NCBI GenBank assembly: GCA_014529385.2
Contig: CM043969.1
Location: 33,386,446 to 33,450,445 of the forward strand
Source of the DNA: Adiantum capillus-veneris
Lineage: Eukaryota; Streptophyta; Polypodiopsida; Polypodiales; Pteridaceae
Direction: 5' to 3'
Length of the DNA stretch: 64,000 nucleotides
Both the position numbers and the translations under genes were made by a program. Below are positions 48,522-59,803 of the stretch, piece by piece. The notes under the pieces are model-generated. The model saw only the letters and a list, made by a program, of their open reading frames with translations, had not been told where the DNA came from and made no database searches. Within the stretch, counting starts at the first letter, position 1. Every line of letters begins with the position of its first letter.

Positions 48522-49640
48522 GTACAGCTTATCCAAGATTGGGAAAACGACTATCTGTACTTGAAGCAGGTGGGATCTATAACAAGAGTCAATCTAAAAG
48601 ACCACACCTATAGAGATGCCCTGAAGACACCCATCCAAGAGTTTGATTCAGTCTCTTCGGCTGAAACTAAACTTACATCTTGGCTAAACAAAGACACTCC
48701 TATTTGGATGTGCAGAGCTTCAGAAAACGGAAGCTTAAGACGAGAGGAATGTATCCTAGAAAGAGACTGTACAGATGAAGCCTACAAACCTGAACCCTTT
48801 CTAGAGAATTTATTCAAACCATTTGAGTGGACTCAAATTTTAGCGAAAATGGATGTATGTGTGAATACGTCTATGCCTACTCAATTTTGGAATGAGGATG
48901 GCTACGACATAATTCCCATCCAAATGATGTCAGTTCTTAACATTGAAAACAAGGATGAGGAAACAAAGGACTTGATGAAAGCTCAACAAGTCTCTATGAC
49001 GATGCAACTGATGAGTTGGATGAACACTCAACAACCTTAGAAGATTCGGGATCTGAAAAAGAACATACGAGAGTTCAACTACTCTTAAGGGGAAGGGAGG
49101 AAAAGTTTTTTGACCTTCCAAACCAGAAATCAAGAAGACAAAAATGGTATAGAAGAAAGAGGGACACTAAAATTGTGAAAACACAACCTATGCCATCAAT
49201 CTTCAGTAAAACACAATTCCTGATGCAGATAGATGCCAATGATTGTGTCAAGGACAAAATAACTGGCAGATATCCTTCAAATGGAAACTCAAAAATGTCT
49301 CAGACATTGAGAAAAACAAAGAAGGGTACTCACAAAGAACATCAGGATAAAAAGCCACTCATGACCAGAGTCGAGCGGAAAAAGAAATATCAAGAGTTGA
49401 AAAAAGCTCTAAAGGAGATATGCACCACCGAAATGGAAACCACGAAAGAGGATGGTAAGGGTGTAATGCATGTTCCATCCCATTACAAAAAGTATACTCT
49501 CCAAGAGCAGAAAATCATAATCGAACAACCGGTTAGGGAACTCGGAAACAAGGTGAGTCTTACGAAGGCCCTAAAAATGCTAAAAGGGTAGACTTGAACC
49601 AGGAGAAGAGCCTAGGCCAGCTTACATTGAAAATGACCTA
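48522..49640 (+). pseudogene. Protease-RT spacer, two charged ORFs
   Basis: About 1.1 kb between protease and RT, with frames 48,561-49,040 and 49,016-49,591 overlapping in different phases. The second is very basic (NQKSRRQKWYRRKRDTK; MTRVERKKKYQELKKALKEI). No recognised domain. A spacer of this length between protease and RT is longer than usual for gypsy elements. Confidence 0.5.
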
Positions 49641-51005
49641 ACAAAAGAAGAAGAAAATATTTTGCTAATCTTGTTAAAGGAATACCGGGATATCTTTGCT
49701 TGGTCTTACAAGGATCTCAAGGGTGTTGATCCAGAAATCTGCCAACATACCATACCCATGAGAGATGATGCGAAACCAAGTAGACAGAGACCATACACTT
49801 ATAACGAAACATTTACCAGGAAGATCAAAGAAGATATTGAAAAACTAAAGGAATCTCAATTCATTTACGAAATTGAACACACTGATTGGGTGTCCCCAAC
49901 TGTGGTAGTACCTAAGAAGAATGGGAAATCACGAGTGTGCATTAATCTCAAAAAAGTGAATGCAACTACTATTAGAGACAACTTTCCTCTTCTGATAACT
50001 GAGCATGTTTTAGAACGAGTGACAGGAAAAGAAGCTTATAGCTTCCTAGATGGCTTTTTGGGATACAATCAACTTTTGGTTGACCCAAAAGATCAGCATA
50101 AAACTGCTTTTGCAACAGAATGGGGTATATTTGCATATCGGGTTATGCCGTTTGGGTTAACTAATGCTCCAGCCACATTTTAGAGATTGATGAGCCACGA
50201 TTTCAAAGAGTATCTTCGGAAATTCTTGGAAGTATACGTGGATGATTTATGTGTACATTCGTCAATCCGAGCTGATCATTTTGAACACCTCAAAAAAGCA
50301 TTTGAGAAATGTAGACTTTACAGGATTTGCTAGAAAAGTACACATTCATGGGAAGACAAGGGAAAATCCTTGGACACATAGTGTCTAAAAATGGCACAGC
50401 TACCGATATTGAAAAGATTCATGTCATTGCTGATTTGCCTAGACCAACAACAGCAAAGGGGTACAAGCCTTCATGGGACATTGCGGATATTACCGACGGT
50501 TCATCTACATGTATGCTATAATTGCAAAACCCATGTACAACTTGATTGCGCACTTTGAATGGACCGAGGCATGTGAAGAATCCTTCATGAAGCTTAAGCA
50601 AGCTATCACCTCAGCTCCAATATTGAAAGTACCCGATTGGGATAAGGTATTCCACGTACACGTAGATGCTTCAAATTTTGCCATTGGTTGTATACTAGCC
50701 CAACCAAGAGATGGGAAAATTGACTTTCCTATTTCTTATGCAAGCCGACAAAACTGAATATGGCAGAAAAAAATTACACCACCACTGAAAGAGAAGGACT
50801 AGGAATGATCTATGCCGTTAAAAAGTATAGACATTACCTATTGGCCAACAAGTTTGTGTTCTTTGTGGACCACCAAGTTTTGTTGTATTTGGTCAACAAG
50901 CCATGCAACACAAGAAGAATAGTGAGATGGTTCATCATTCTGCTTGAATTTTATTTCACTGTGGTTGTAAAAAAAGGCACTACACATCAAAGAGATAGAT
51001 GGTGA
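49641..51005 (+). pseudogene. Reverse transcriptase and RNase H of the large gypsy element
   Basis: RT frame from about 49,641 with WVSPTVVVPKKNGKSRVCI, FLDGFLGYNQ (first catalytic Asp) and FAYRVMPFGLTNAPATF. A TAG at 50,181-50,183 stops it, and the frame continues RLMSHDF... to the YVDDLCVHSS active site at about 50,233-50,262. A further stop and frameshift lie near 50,325-50,475. RNase H follows (50,473-50,757 and 50,760-51,005), with VHVDASNFAIG, TTEREGLGM and VDHQ: all three acidic residues are present. Unlike the first element, no second RNase H follows, so this is not a Tat-type pol. Confidence 0.85.
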
Positions 51006-51009
51006 TGTA

Positions 51010-52870
51010 ACAGATGCCTATTTGTTCTCCGTGGAAATGATACCTAGATGGTCTGAAAAAATTGTGTCATTGATGACAATAGCTCAAGTGGATTCACCAC
51101 TTTCTATCACAGTTGATTTAATCGAGCAGTCGGCTATGTATCGATTACTAGTTGGGAGGCTATATAAAAGAAATCGAGATGGGATATTGCTTTTATGCAT
51201 TAACCCTAAAGAAAAGGATCAATACCTAAGTCAAGCACATGTTACCATAGTAGGACTTCACTTTGTGGAAGACCAAACTATGCAACGAATCTTGAGACTT
51301 GGAGTATTCTGGCCGACTATGAGAAGAGATGTTCGATCTTTTGTAAGAGATTTCCCTCAATGTCAGAAACAACCACCCATTCCTCATGTGACATTGTTCA
51401 AATGTCACATGTTCCTAAGTGGAGTAACTATCTGGTTACTTACATATCGAACCGAACATTTCCTGAGGATATGAGTAAACGACGTCAAAGAGCAATTGAA
51501 ACGGAAGCAAGAGACTATGCTCTCATTGGAAACCAATTGTATCGGAGAGGTAAAGATCAACATTTGCGTCTTTGTGCAAATGAAAACGAGTATATTCCGA
51601 TTATAGAACAAGCACATGTTGGATTAGTTAGAGGTCACTTTTCTAGCGAGACCACTGCAAGAGCAATCTTGATGGCAGGCATATGGTGGCCAACACTTTT
51701 TGTACATGCCAAAGAATATGTTTGAAGGTGTGATGCTTGTCAACGAGCAAAAATGCCAACACGAGTAGACAACATGCCCTTAAGACCAATGATGGGGGCT
51801 AGAGCCTTCGCAAAATGGGGTATAGATTTTGTTGGACCGATACAGTCACCTGCTTATAGAACCCAAGCTCAATATATCATTGTAGCTACCGACTATTTGA
51901 CCAAGTGGGCCGAGGCTAAATCAACCCAAAGAATGATGCCAAAACCACTACTGCATTCTTATATGAGTATGTATTCACAAGGTATGGACTGCCAATAGAG
52001 ATTGTTAGTGATCGGGGAACTCATTTCCTCAACGAGGTAATAGAGTATTTTCTTAATGAGTTTATGGTTATCCATAACAAATCCACTCCCTATCACCCAC
52101 AAGCAAACATACAAGTTGAGCATACGAATAAAATTCATAGCTCGGTACTGACCAAACTGGTTAGTTCAGGAAGGACTGACTGGGAAATGAATCTCCATGC
52201 TGCTCTATGGGCTTATTGAGTTTCATTCAAAATGGCTTTAAATGCTACACCCTTTAACCTTGTTTATGGTCTTGATGACATACTATCAATAGAATTTCTA
52301 TTGCCGACCTTAAGGGTAGCACAAACTCTTGAGTGGACTGGACATGAATTGTCAAAAAGACTTGAAGATTTCGAAAAGCTAGACGAGCAAAGGCTAACTG
52401 CTGTAGCTCATATCTATGCACAAAAGAGGAAACAAAAGCTGTTTTTTGATTCCCAATTAATCACCAAAATTTTCAAGAAAGGGGACTTAGTTCTAGTCTA
52501 TTCTCTTAAGCAACACATTCCCAAGTTTAAGAAAAAGGGAAATGGACCATTTATCATTGAAGATGTATCTCCAAGTGGAGCAGTAAAATTGTCAACCATA
52601 GATGGTGAACCAATGGCTAATTGGATTAGTGGATGTCGTTTAAAGAAATACAATTTGCCTCTAACCAATGAATTACTAGAGAGAATGCATGTAGCCAAAC
52701 AAAGGAAGATGAAGCGACAACAGGTTATTGATGATGCCCAAGAGGAAGCTAGACTTCGGGTGCTCAAGCGTAAAGCTGCTCTCAATATCAACAAATACCG
52801 ATTCCCATCAACACTTTGGAGCTAGATGATCGACAATGGGAATTACCTAAAGACGCAGTTTCAACAGATG
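51010..52870 (+). pseudogene. Integrase with duplicated zinc-binding module
   Basis: After the RNase H come two successive HHCC-type modules. The first (about 51,120-51,370) has LVGRLYKRNRDGILLLC, QAHVTIVGLHF, LGVFWPTMRR and DFPQCQ, with only one of the two cysteines. The second (about 51,465-51,745) has LIGNQLYRRGKDQHLRLC, QAHVGLVRGHF and AGIWWPT, then a TGA at 51,723-51,725, then RCDACQ. The catalytic core begins at 51,753 (WGIDFVGP; VATDYLTKWAEA) and is broken near 51,998; the second Asp region reads VSDRGTHF in another frame at about 52,005. The C-terminal region (52,232-52,825) contains PFNLVYGLD and KKGNGPFIIEDVSPSGAVKL. A frameshift near 52,800 leads to a further stretch (LDDRQWELPKDAVSTDDDGY). 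Confidence 0.82.
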
Positions 52871-52886
52871 ACGACGGTTATATAGA

Positions 52887-53563
52887 ATGGATCTCCGCAT
52901 CAAAGTACAACTCAACAATCATAGCACCAATGCTTTGGTAGACACAAGAGCTAGAGTGATGCATTCAGTTATTCCACATACAAGAAGGCAACAAGTCAAG
53001 CATTTACCGCAGGAATAATGACAATCAAAGGATGCAACAAGAATATGACTCCAACATTGGGAGTAGTCAACTTGAACGTGGTAGTACATGGATGCTCATA
53101 TCCGCATCAGTTTGTATGCTTGCCATATGAACACATGAATGAGACGATGATTCTTGTCATTCCTTGGATGCGTACATACAAAGCAGTACCAGATTGGAAT
53201 ACAAATCAGCTAAAGCTATCACTTAAGGGAGGGCAACTCATTGTTCCTATTGCACCAAGCAAAGAGAAATGGAAAAGATGCAATCAAAGTACTAATCCAC
53301 GAAGTAAATCTTCTCCATCCCCTCGACAAACAAATTCTACAAGTAGCATGCAAGGAGTCAGGAAAATTTGGGTACCAAAGGCACAACTTGTGGATAAACC
53401 AAATCAGATCTGGGTGCCTAAAATTTCACCCAAAAAACAGAAGACGGTTCCAAGGATTCAAGCACAGAATCGAGTATCTATGAACAAGGAACCTAACATG
53501 AAAAAGGTTTGGAAGAAAAAGGAGTACTTATCTTCTCCACACAACGTGACACCAATCAAATAG
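52887..53563 (+). pseudogene. Second aspartic-protease-like domain downstream of integrase, with IWVPK tail
   Basis: A short frame at 52,887-52,965 gives NALVDTRARV, an active-site-like D-T-x-A in which the Gly is Arg. A shift to the frame open from 52,955 continues with YSTYKKATSQAFTAG, MTIKGCNKNMTPTLGVVNLN and VVVHGCSYPHQFVCLPYE, then MILVIPWMRTYKAVPDWNT. This order (DTGA, then TLG-V-L-V, then ILG/PWM-Y-VPDW) is that of gag-pol aspartic proteases. After the fold comes a basic tail with two IWVPK motifs (KIWVPKAQLV; QIWVPKISPK), ending at a TAG at 53,561-53,563. A retropepsin-like domain after the integrase is unexpected, because the canonical protease is already present at 48.2 kb. It could be an element-specific accessory protein or an insertion of another gag-pol fragment. 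Confidence 0.6.
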
Positions 53564-55204
53564 TGGCGAGTTAAGTCTCAACAGACTCTCAAGAACCGTG
53601 CACCAAGCAGACCGAGCTACCAATGGTGAGAAAAAGCTCAACAATCGTCTAAAGTGCTCTCCACAACTCAAGCAATCAGCATGCTTAAACACCATGATGG
53701 TATTATCAAACAGAGAGCACAAAGGCCACAAGATTTTCTCTTTTGAAGACATCAACAACAAACCTCAACATCGGAAACCCTTGAGTTAATTACTCAAGAC
53801 CCAGCTCTTGCACAACATATTGAGTTGAATTCAATTGATGTTCATATCATGGTAGAGCCAATCACGTCTATGCATAGACACAATTGGTCGACCCATGCAC
53901 GCAGTCGTCCCAGAGAACGCCATTTAGGAGAGGTGGAAGGGTACTACTAAATACTAAGTAATTAAGGGCAATGTTTGAAGAGGGAGAAAAAGTTTCATGT
54001 TAACGTGTGATTTTTTGCAAAACTACCTAATAATGCCTTTATAATTCATCAACAAGGGAAAATTCACTGATAATATCTTCCCGATGAGTGTAAATAGTGT
54101 ATATACTATCAGAAAATCATTAAAAATAGTCCTTTTTTGGAATTTTTTTCATCATTTTTGTTGAAAAGGAGGCTTAAAAATGAAGAAATCCAACAAAAAA
54201 CAATAAGCTGTGTTTTTCAAGGGATTTTCTTAATTACTGGATTTTCACTTTGCTTTTTTAGATCATTTTTCTATTTTCTTTGATTTTTTCAAATAAAAAT
54301 ATCAAAAATTAATAATAAATAGCAGGAAAGCTCAGATGGAAAAATGGAAGACACGATGGTGATCAGATGACAAGGCGGACAAGCACAAAAATTTTCAACA
54401 AAATCAGAAGATGGAAGCGGGAAGGCCAAATTAGGCGGCCAAGCCTACTTTTGCAAAATTCTTGTAGAATGAGCAACAGGAATCCGATTTTGGAAATTTT
54501 TGAGCCTAACATAGATTTCACGACCTAATAGGACTAATGGGGGAATCTGGGGAAAATTGGTTCGGAAAGTCCAGATATAGATAGCCAGGGTAGGCTAAAA
54601 CCACTTCATTTCCACTTGGAGCTTTGCAGAGAGAGCATTTCGGCTTTTTTCGCGCGTCATTTTCGGAGCCCACAGTTGACCTTTTTCAGCGCCGTCTCAC
54701 ACGAGAATATGAGGGGTAAGTTCCTTACTAATCAATGATCCATTTTGTACGGCCAATGGCTAGTCTAAAGCCCTAGAAAACCCCCTAGAAGCCGAGTAGT
54801 GCACGAAGACCTACGGCCTAAAAGTGACCATAGCGGCCTGCCAGCTTGACCAAATCGGACGGGATTTGAACCATAGAATACCGTAACATAATAGAACCAT
54901 TCCATACCATCAGATGATCATTCGGCTGGGGTCAAGGGGTCTTCAATAGAGAATTAGGGTTTTTTGGGAAAGGCCAGAATTCAGACCTGACCCCACAGAT
55001 GGCTTGCTAATGAGGCTCATATACAATGTATCTGATTGGTTTGGAGAAATCCATCAAGTAAAGCCCTCGAAAAGCGAAAAACGGCTCGAAGGTTAGAAAG
55101 CGTCAAATTCGACATACGAGGCCAAACTGACTCCAAATGAGCCAAAATTGGACAGGTAGCTTTACGACGAGGTTACAAACAAGTCCAAAGCCTCAAAGTT
55201 GACT
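53564..55204. other. Non-coding region downstream of the gypsy coding part
   Basis: No supported gene. It contains a purine-rich tract (GAAGAGGGAGAAAAA at about 53,972) near TGTTAACGTG at 53,998, which could be a polypurine tract and LTR start. A TATA-like CAGATATAGATAG lies at about 54,573. No copy of the 41.9-42.8 kb candidate LTR was recognised here, so I do not call an LTR. Confidence 0.4.
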
Positions 55205-55260
55205 GACCGACCTAGCAGACAGAGTAACCGATCGACCGACCTAACAGACAGAGTAATCAC
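55205..55260 (+). repeat. Two 29-bp tandem units
   Basis: GACCGACCTAGCAGACAGAG followed by 'taaccgatc' is repeated immediately with two or three changes. Confidence 0.85.
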
Positions 55261-55289
55261 AAAAAACGGTGAATTCAAAGTCGACAGAG

Positions 55290-56060
55290 CACAAAGTGAT
55301 GTCGGCATGACCAAACTTGACCAAATTCAATTTAGGACTTGTATTAGGTGTATGAAACATGTTTAGGTCAAAATTTATGTGAAATACAAAGTTTTTGTCA
55401 CTGTTGTAAATAATCGTGATTATTTACTTTTGCAGCATTTTGGCATGGAAATTGTCAATTCACCTCACCTATCATGTGTACACACCTATTACATGCCAAA
55501 AATCAAGTATGAGCTAAAATGACCACCCTTTACTTGCAAAATTGCCAAAGAAAAAGGTAAAGAAGTCTGTGAAAGTCAAAATTTGGGTTATGAACAACTT
55601 TTCTTGATCCAAATCACCTCATAATTCATACCCAAGGTCTATACCATGCCTAGAACCAGTCTATGCCAAAAAAGTCAATTTGGGAAGAAAAGTTAATAAT
55701 CGCGATTATTTACTTTTTGGTCAAAATGAGGCAATTTTGAAAATTTGTCATCATACATCCAAAGTACATGATGTGATAAGCCCACTAGCCAATTTTGAGT
55801 CAATTTGGATTTCAAACTCTCAAATTTTCTTTATATCTACTGTTTCAGAGACCTAAACCCAAAATCTGGTACCATTTTCACCCTGTACATCCAAATGAGC
55901 CCAAATTTCCCTCAGAGCATGTAATTGACATATACTTCAAGCCTATAAAGCCAAAATTGCAAAAAAGTTGAAAATTTTTCCATCTGTAAATAATCGTGAT
56001 TATTTACTTTAGTTGCAAATTTTTGTTTTGACCATACAGTTTTGTTCCTTGCATGATTTT
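55290..56060 (+). repeat. Second block of palindrome-centred ~285-bp repeats
   Basis: Three units carry the same palindrome as the 43-44 kb leader at 55,406-55,427, 55,692-55,713 and 55,986-56,007 (spacing 286 and 294). Two read AATCGTGATT at the centre and one reads AATCGCGATT. Flanks match the leader units too, such as GATAAGCCCACTAGCCAATT against AATAAGCCCACAAACCAAAT. The block lies directly before the protein X frame, just as the first lies before gag. Confidence 0.8.
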
Positions 56061-56185
56061 ATGCATCTTTGCTTGTTTAAAAATTCATTTGAAGCAATTT
56101 GGACCAGATTATCAGCATTTTAGTCTAAAAGGACATTCTAGAGAAAAATCTGACAACTCCGCTAACTTTGCACTCTATTCATTGA

Positions 56186-58946
56186 ATGGGAGCAATGCAA
56201 GCCGCGTAGAAGGCCAAGAAGAAGTTAAACCAAAAGGAGAAACTGCAAGAACTGCCCCCCTATCAACTGGACCCCGAGTCAGTAAAGGCAGCAAAGGCAT
56301 CTTATCTTTCTAAAGAGCAGTTAGACGAAGACCACACCATGGTCTTCACGGGCAGATTTAAGAGTGAATAAGGGCATCTGGTGGAGTTGCAGCTCTTGCC
56401 CAAAGAGGTTTATGATGTCGCAGCAAAGCTAGAAACCAAAGAGGCTAACCGCAAGTTGGGACTCCGACACTTCTATGAACGAGAGCCCTGTGGAGTAAAC
56501 TTTCAGAAAGCTTATGAGCTTTTGTCCACCATCAAGAAAGATGGAACTGCCCAACTCTCAGACAACCAAGGAAATAAGATAGAGGTTGTAATTACAAAGG
56601 AAATAGTGGTAGAGGCACTCAAATTGCCCACTGAAGGGATGACCATGCGGGCAAGCGATAGGAAAACAGAGGGCACGTTTACAAAGGAAACAGCTACGGC
56701 TACATTTTCCGATCTCATCCACAAGCAGGTGGAAGAGCCAGCCCGTCTGTACCATCAACATTTCCATTTCTTGGCAAAAAGGCCACCAAGGTACACGATA
56801 CCAAATCACGCCATGGCCACTACTTTTACACAAGTTCTGAAGTCAACCACCAGACAACCTGTGGACCACGTGCAATATGTGTTAACAACGTTGAAAGCCA
56901 CCAAGAAGGAGGGAAAGATAACCTACTTGGGCGCACCAGAAGTATTCACCAGAATAGCCTATCATGCCATCAGCATGGCCGACAACATACCGCCTGCCCT
57001 GGATCAGAACGCATGGATCTTTGCAGCTCCACCCTCTCCAAGATCTACAAGATCTAGTAAGCGATCATTTAAATCAGGTGATGAATCCAATGACAGTTCA
57101 TCCGAGCAGCATAGCAGTGAAAGCTCTGACAACGAAGAAAAAGAGCTCGGAGGGAAGAAATGAAGCGAAAAGCTGTGGCTGCCCATCAAGAGGAGCCAGC
57201 TCAAAAGCAAGCGAGATTTGAAAGAGAAAAAACAGTTGTATCAGTGCACTAGGCAAGCGCAGGGAAAAGACCCAGAAAAGTGGGTACCCACCGGCTTGAA
57301 GGGACTTCGAATGAAACATCATTCAAGGAAAGAGGCCGAGGATCCCAAGGATCATTTAGAAAGAATCTACCAAGAGACTGGGGCCTTGAAGCTGAAAGAG
57401 GTAGAAGAAGCGGCCAACAAAGCTGAGGAAGCAGCAACTCAAGAGCAAGGCCAGACATCTCTCCGATCCACCTCACCACCGCCGGAACAACAGGACCAGC
57501 CCATGCCCACTCCACCATCATCACCGCCAGGCCAAGAAACCACTGAAGAAGCTGAGACTAACAAGGAAAGAGAGTCTGAGTTCACCCACCAAACGAAAGC
57601 TACACAACAAACTGACCACGCCAAACAACATGAAGAAAAGGAAGCTGAACCCGCACTAGAGAAGACAACCGATGATACTCACAAGGAGGCGAAAGAAACT
57701 GATAAAGAGCAAGATACAGAAAAAGAGCAAACCACTACACATGAGGAAGAAATTGACATTGAGAAGGCAGGAAGGCCTACAACTGAAGAAACTGTAAGGG
57801 TTGAGACCACACAGGTTGTTTCCACTCAGCAAGAAATTGTCGAGGTTTCAAAACCTCAGGATGGCAAAGGAAAAGCAACCATCTCTATAGAAACACAAGC
57901 AATAACAACAAAGCAAGAAGCGACACAAGAGGCTGCCGACACATCTCAACTTGCAAGACAGAAGGAGTGGCAGTCCAATGATGAAGTCATTCTACAAGTA
58001 AACGAGTATGCAAGGAAGATGCAAATCATGACAGAGAAACTCCGCTCAGCAACCTTTAACCGCAGTACTAAAGCCAAAGAATTAGAAATGGTCATCAATG
58101 CTCCTCAAGGAGAGCTCGAAGACAAAATGGCTACAATTATTGATCTCCAAAATCAAGTACAAGAGCTAGAGACTGAAGCGGAACAGCATCAAATAGACAG
58201 GGACAGCCACCAGAAGAAAATGGAAGAGTTGGGCGACCTCCTGACTAAGTTATCTGATGCCTGCAAAGTGAAAAATGAGCAGTTGAAAAAAGTGACAAAT
58301 GAACTTCTTACCACCTCTCTGTCATCTCAAAAGATTCAAGTATAATTAGATGTAGCAAAGCATCTCTGTAGTATTCGGAACAAAGAATTAATGATCAGGC
58401 CACTTTCTTGCGATAATTAAGAGAAAATTGAGCCGTGGCCTCGATCAAGGGAACAAATGAGGTGTATAAAGCACTTGAAAAGAAAAAGAAAGAATTAGAA
58501 ATGGAGTTGAAGCAGGAACAGTCACAACGCAGAGACCTGGCGCTCATGCAGGTCCAAAGAGAGGAGGAGCTCCTTAAAGAGATTGCACAATTGAAAAGAA
58601 TGAACCAACTCCTCAGAGATGGAAGGCCGGATATACAGGAAGAGGCTGGCACTTCAGAGCCGCACCAAGTGGAAATCCCCTTGGTCTCATTTGCTGACTT
58701 TGAGACGTAGTCTACAGCAGAGCCGAGTGGGGGAGAAGATTTTCAAATCCAAATCACACAAGAAGACACAGTGCCGATGGTCCAGCTGTCAAAGGCTGAA
58801 GAAGATGCACTGAAGGAGAAGATTGCCTTGGAGGTAGATGAGTAGTGGAAGGCAGCGATGGATTGGGAGTTGAGAGTTTTACACTCTATCAACGTCACCC
58901 ATCTCACTCCCAATCAAATCAATTCTCAATGGCACCAACAATCCCT
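56186..58946 (+). pseudogene. 'Protein X': large charged protein of unknown function, interrupted by a copia insertion
   Basis: One frame starting at ATG 56,186 reads to 58,345 with only four stops (TAG 56,207; TAA 56,369; TGA 57,161; TAA 58,343). After a frameshift between 58,346 and 58,435 it continues in another frame past TAG 58,708 and TAG 58,843, up to the copia LTR at 58,947. The N-terminal ~270 residues look globular (QLLPKEVYDVAAKLE; LGLRHFYEREPCGVNFQ; ITYLGAPEVFTRIAYHAISM). Next comes a Ser/Glu patch (SNDSSSEQHSSESSDNEEKE), a long Thr/Glu/Gln/Lys-rich disordered part (57,400-57,950), then a coiled coil (58,000-58,340 and 58,435-58,620). I know no family for it. A diverged homologue lies at 32.4-34.3 kb. 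It is probably an extra ORF of a retroelement such as the ORF1 of Ogre-type elements, or a gag substitute of a non-autonomous one. Confidence 0.6.
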
Positions 58947-59192
58947 TGTTAAGTGTGGAGCCTGATTTACCCTTGTAATTTTCTGTGGTAAAAGCGCACA
59001 TTTGTAAGGCCCCCATTATGAGGAGAAGCCATCGTGCGTGAAGGAAAATCACTCACCGAAAACCAAAATTTTCACGGAAAAGAATCAGGGGAAACTTTAA
59101 AGGCCTCGGGGACGGAGGCCCCCGAGACTTTTTTTTCGTCGGAATATTATGGCCGGACGGCGGCCGGAAAGTGGTCAGAAAACAACCGGTCG

Positions 59193-59287
59193 GTTGGCCG
59201 GTGGCCGGTAGTCAATGGCCGATGGCCGGTGGTCGGAAGTCAATGGCCGGTGGTCGGAAGTCAATGGCCAGTGGCCGGTGGCCGAAT
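59193..59287 (+). repeat. U3 tandem repeat in the copia LTR (~21-bp units)
   Basis: Four to five diverged units of GGCCGGTGGTCGGAAGTCAA, then T, lie about 130-220 bases upstream of the TATA box. The position suits a promoter or enhancer repeat. That role is inferred. Confidence 0.75.
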
Positions 59288-59414
59288 TCAAAAGCGGACT
59301 TGTCTTCTCAAGGGCTGCCACACATGGGTGGATTGGAGGGTCCGATTTGGACTTATTCGCACAAGGGCGGCTACACATGGCTGTCTCTCATAAGAGAGGG
59401 CAACCCTTTTGGCC

Positions 59415-59421
59415 TATAAAA
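59415..59421 (+). promoter_or_regulatory. TATA box of the copia LTR
   Basis: TATAAAA in GGCCTATAAAAGGAGGCC, about 315 bases before the LTR end. Transcription of the element probably starts about 30 bases downstream. Confidence 0.75.
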
Positions 59422-59732
59422 GGAGGCCATTTCTACACACATTTCATAGTGTGAAGTTGATGCAACAAGGTGAGTGTGAGGTGGTGAGAGTGAAGCAAGG
59501 CGGGAGCTCCATTAAGGGTATAATCCCTTTGTAAACTACTTCTTGTTTTGAAGTACTAAAGCCATTGAGTGGCTGCTTTCCCGTGGACATAGCCCACATT
59601 GGGTGAACCACGTATATCGTGTGTACTCTCTCTCTCTCTCTCTACTCTATAATCTCTTGTATATAAATCTGTCTCTCTCCATTAAGTAATCTACTCAATT
59701 ATCTATTTAGCTACGTCTTATTTCCTAACAAC

Positions 59733-59744
59733 TGGTATCAGAGC
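59733..59744 (+). other. Primer binding site, initiator tRNA-Met
   Basis: TGGTATCAGAGC, a perfect match to the complement of the plant initiator tRNA-Met 3' end, two bases after the 5' LTR. Confidence 0.95.
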
Positions 59745-59803
59745 AAGGTTTGCTCGTAGCTAAATTATCTCAAGGAAAGGATTCCTTGAATTGAGTGGGA
59801 GTT

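Larger units (their letters stand above)
58947..59730 (+). repeat. Copia 5' LTR
   Basis: 784 bp, beginning TGTTAAGTGTGGAGCC and ending TTCCTAACA. The terminal TGTTA/TAACA form perfect 5-bp inverted repeats. The start matches the partial 3' LTR at 63,746. It contains a TATA box, a 21-bp tandem repeat in U3 and a short CT run near 59,626-59,642. Confidence 0.95.

Noticed and set aside
53998-54700. Possible 3' LTR of the large gypsy element starting TGTTAACG
   Set aside because: It shows no visible similarity to the candidate 5' LTR at 41.9-42.8 kb, so it was kept as non-coding sequence.
59034-59454. Overlapping ORFs in the copia LTR
   Set aside because: They lie wholly within the LTR, and their Gly/Trp-rich translations come from the 21-bp U3 repeat.
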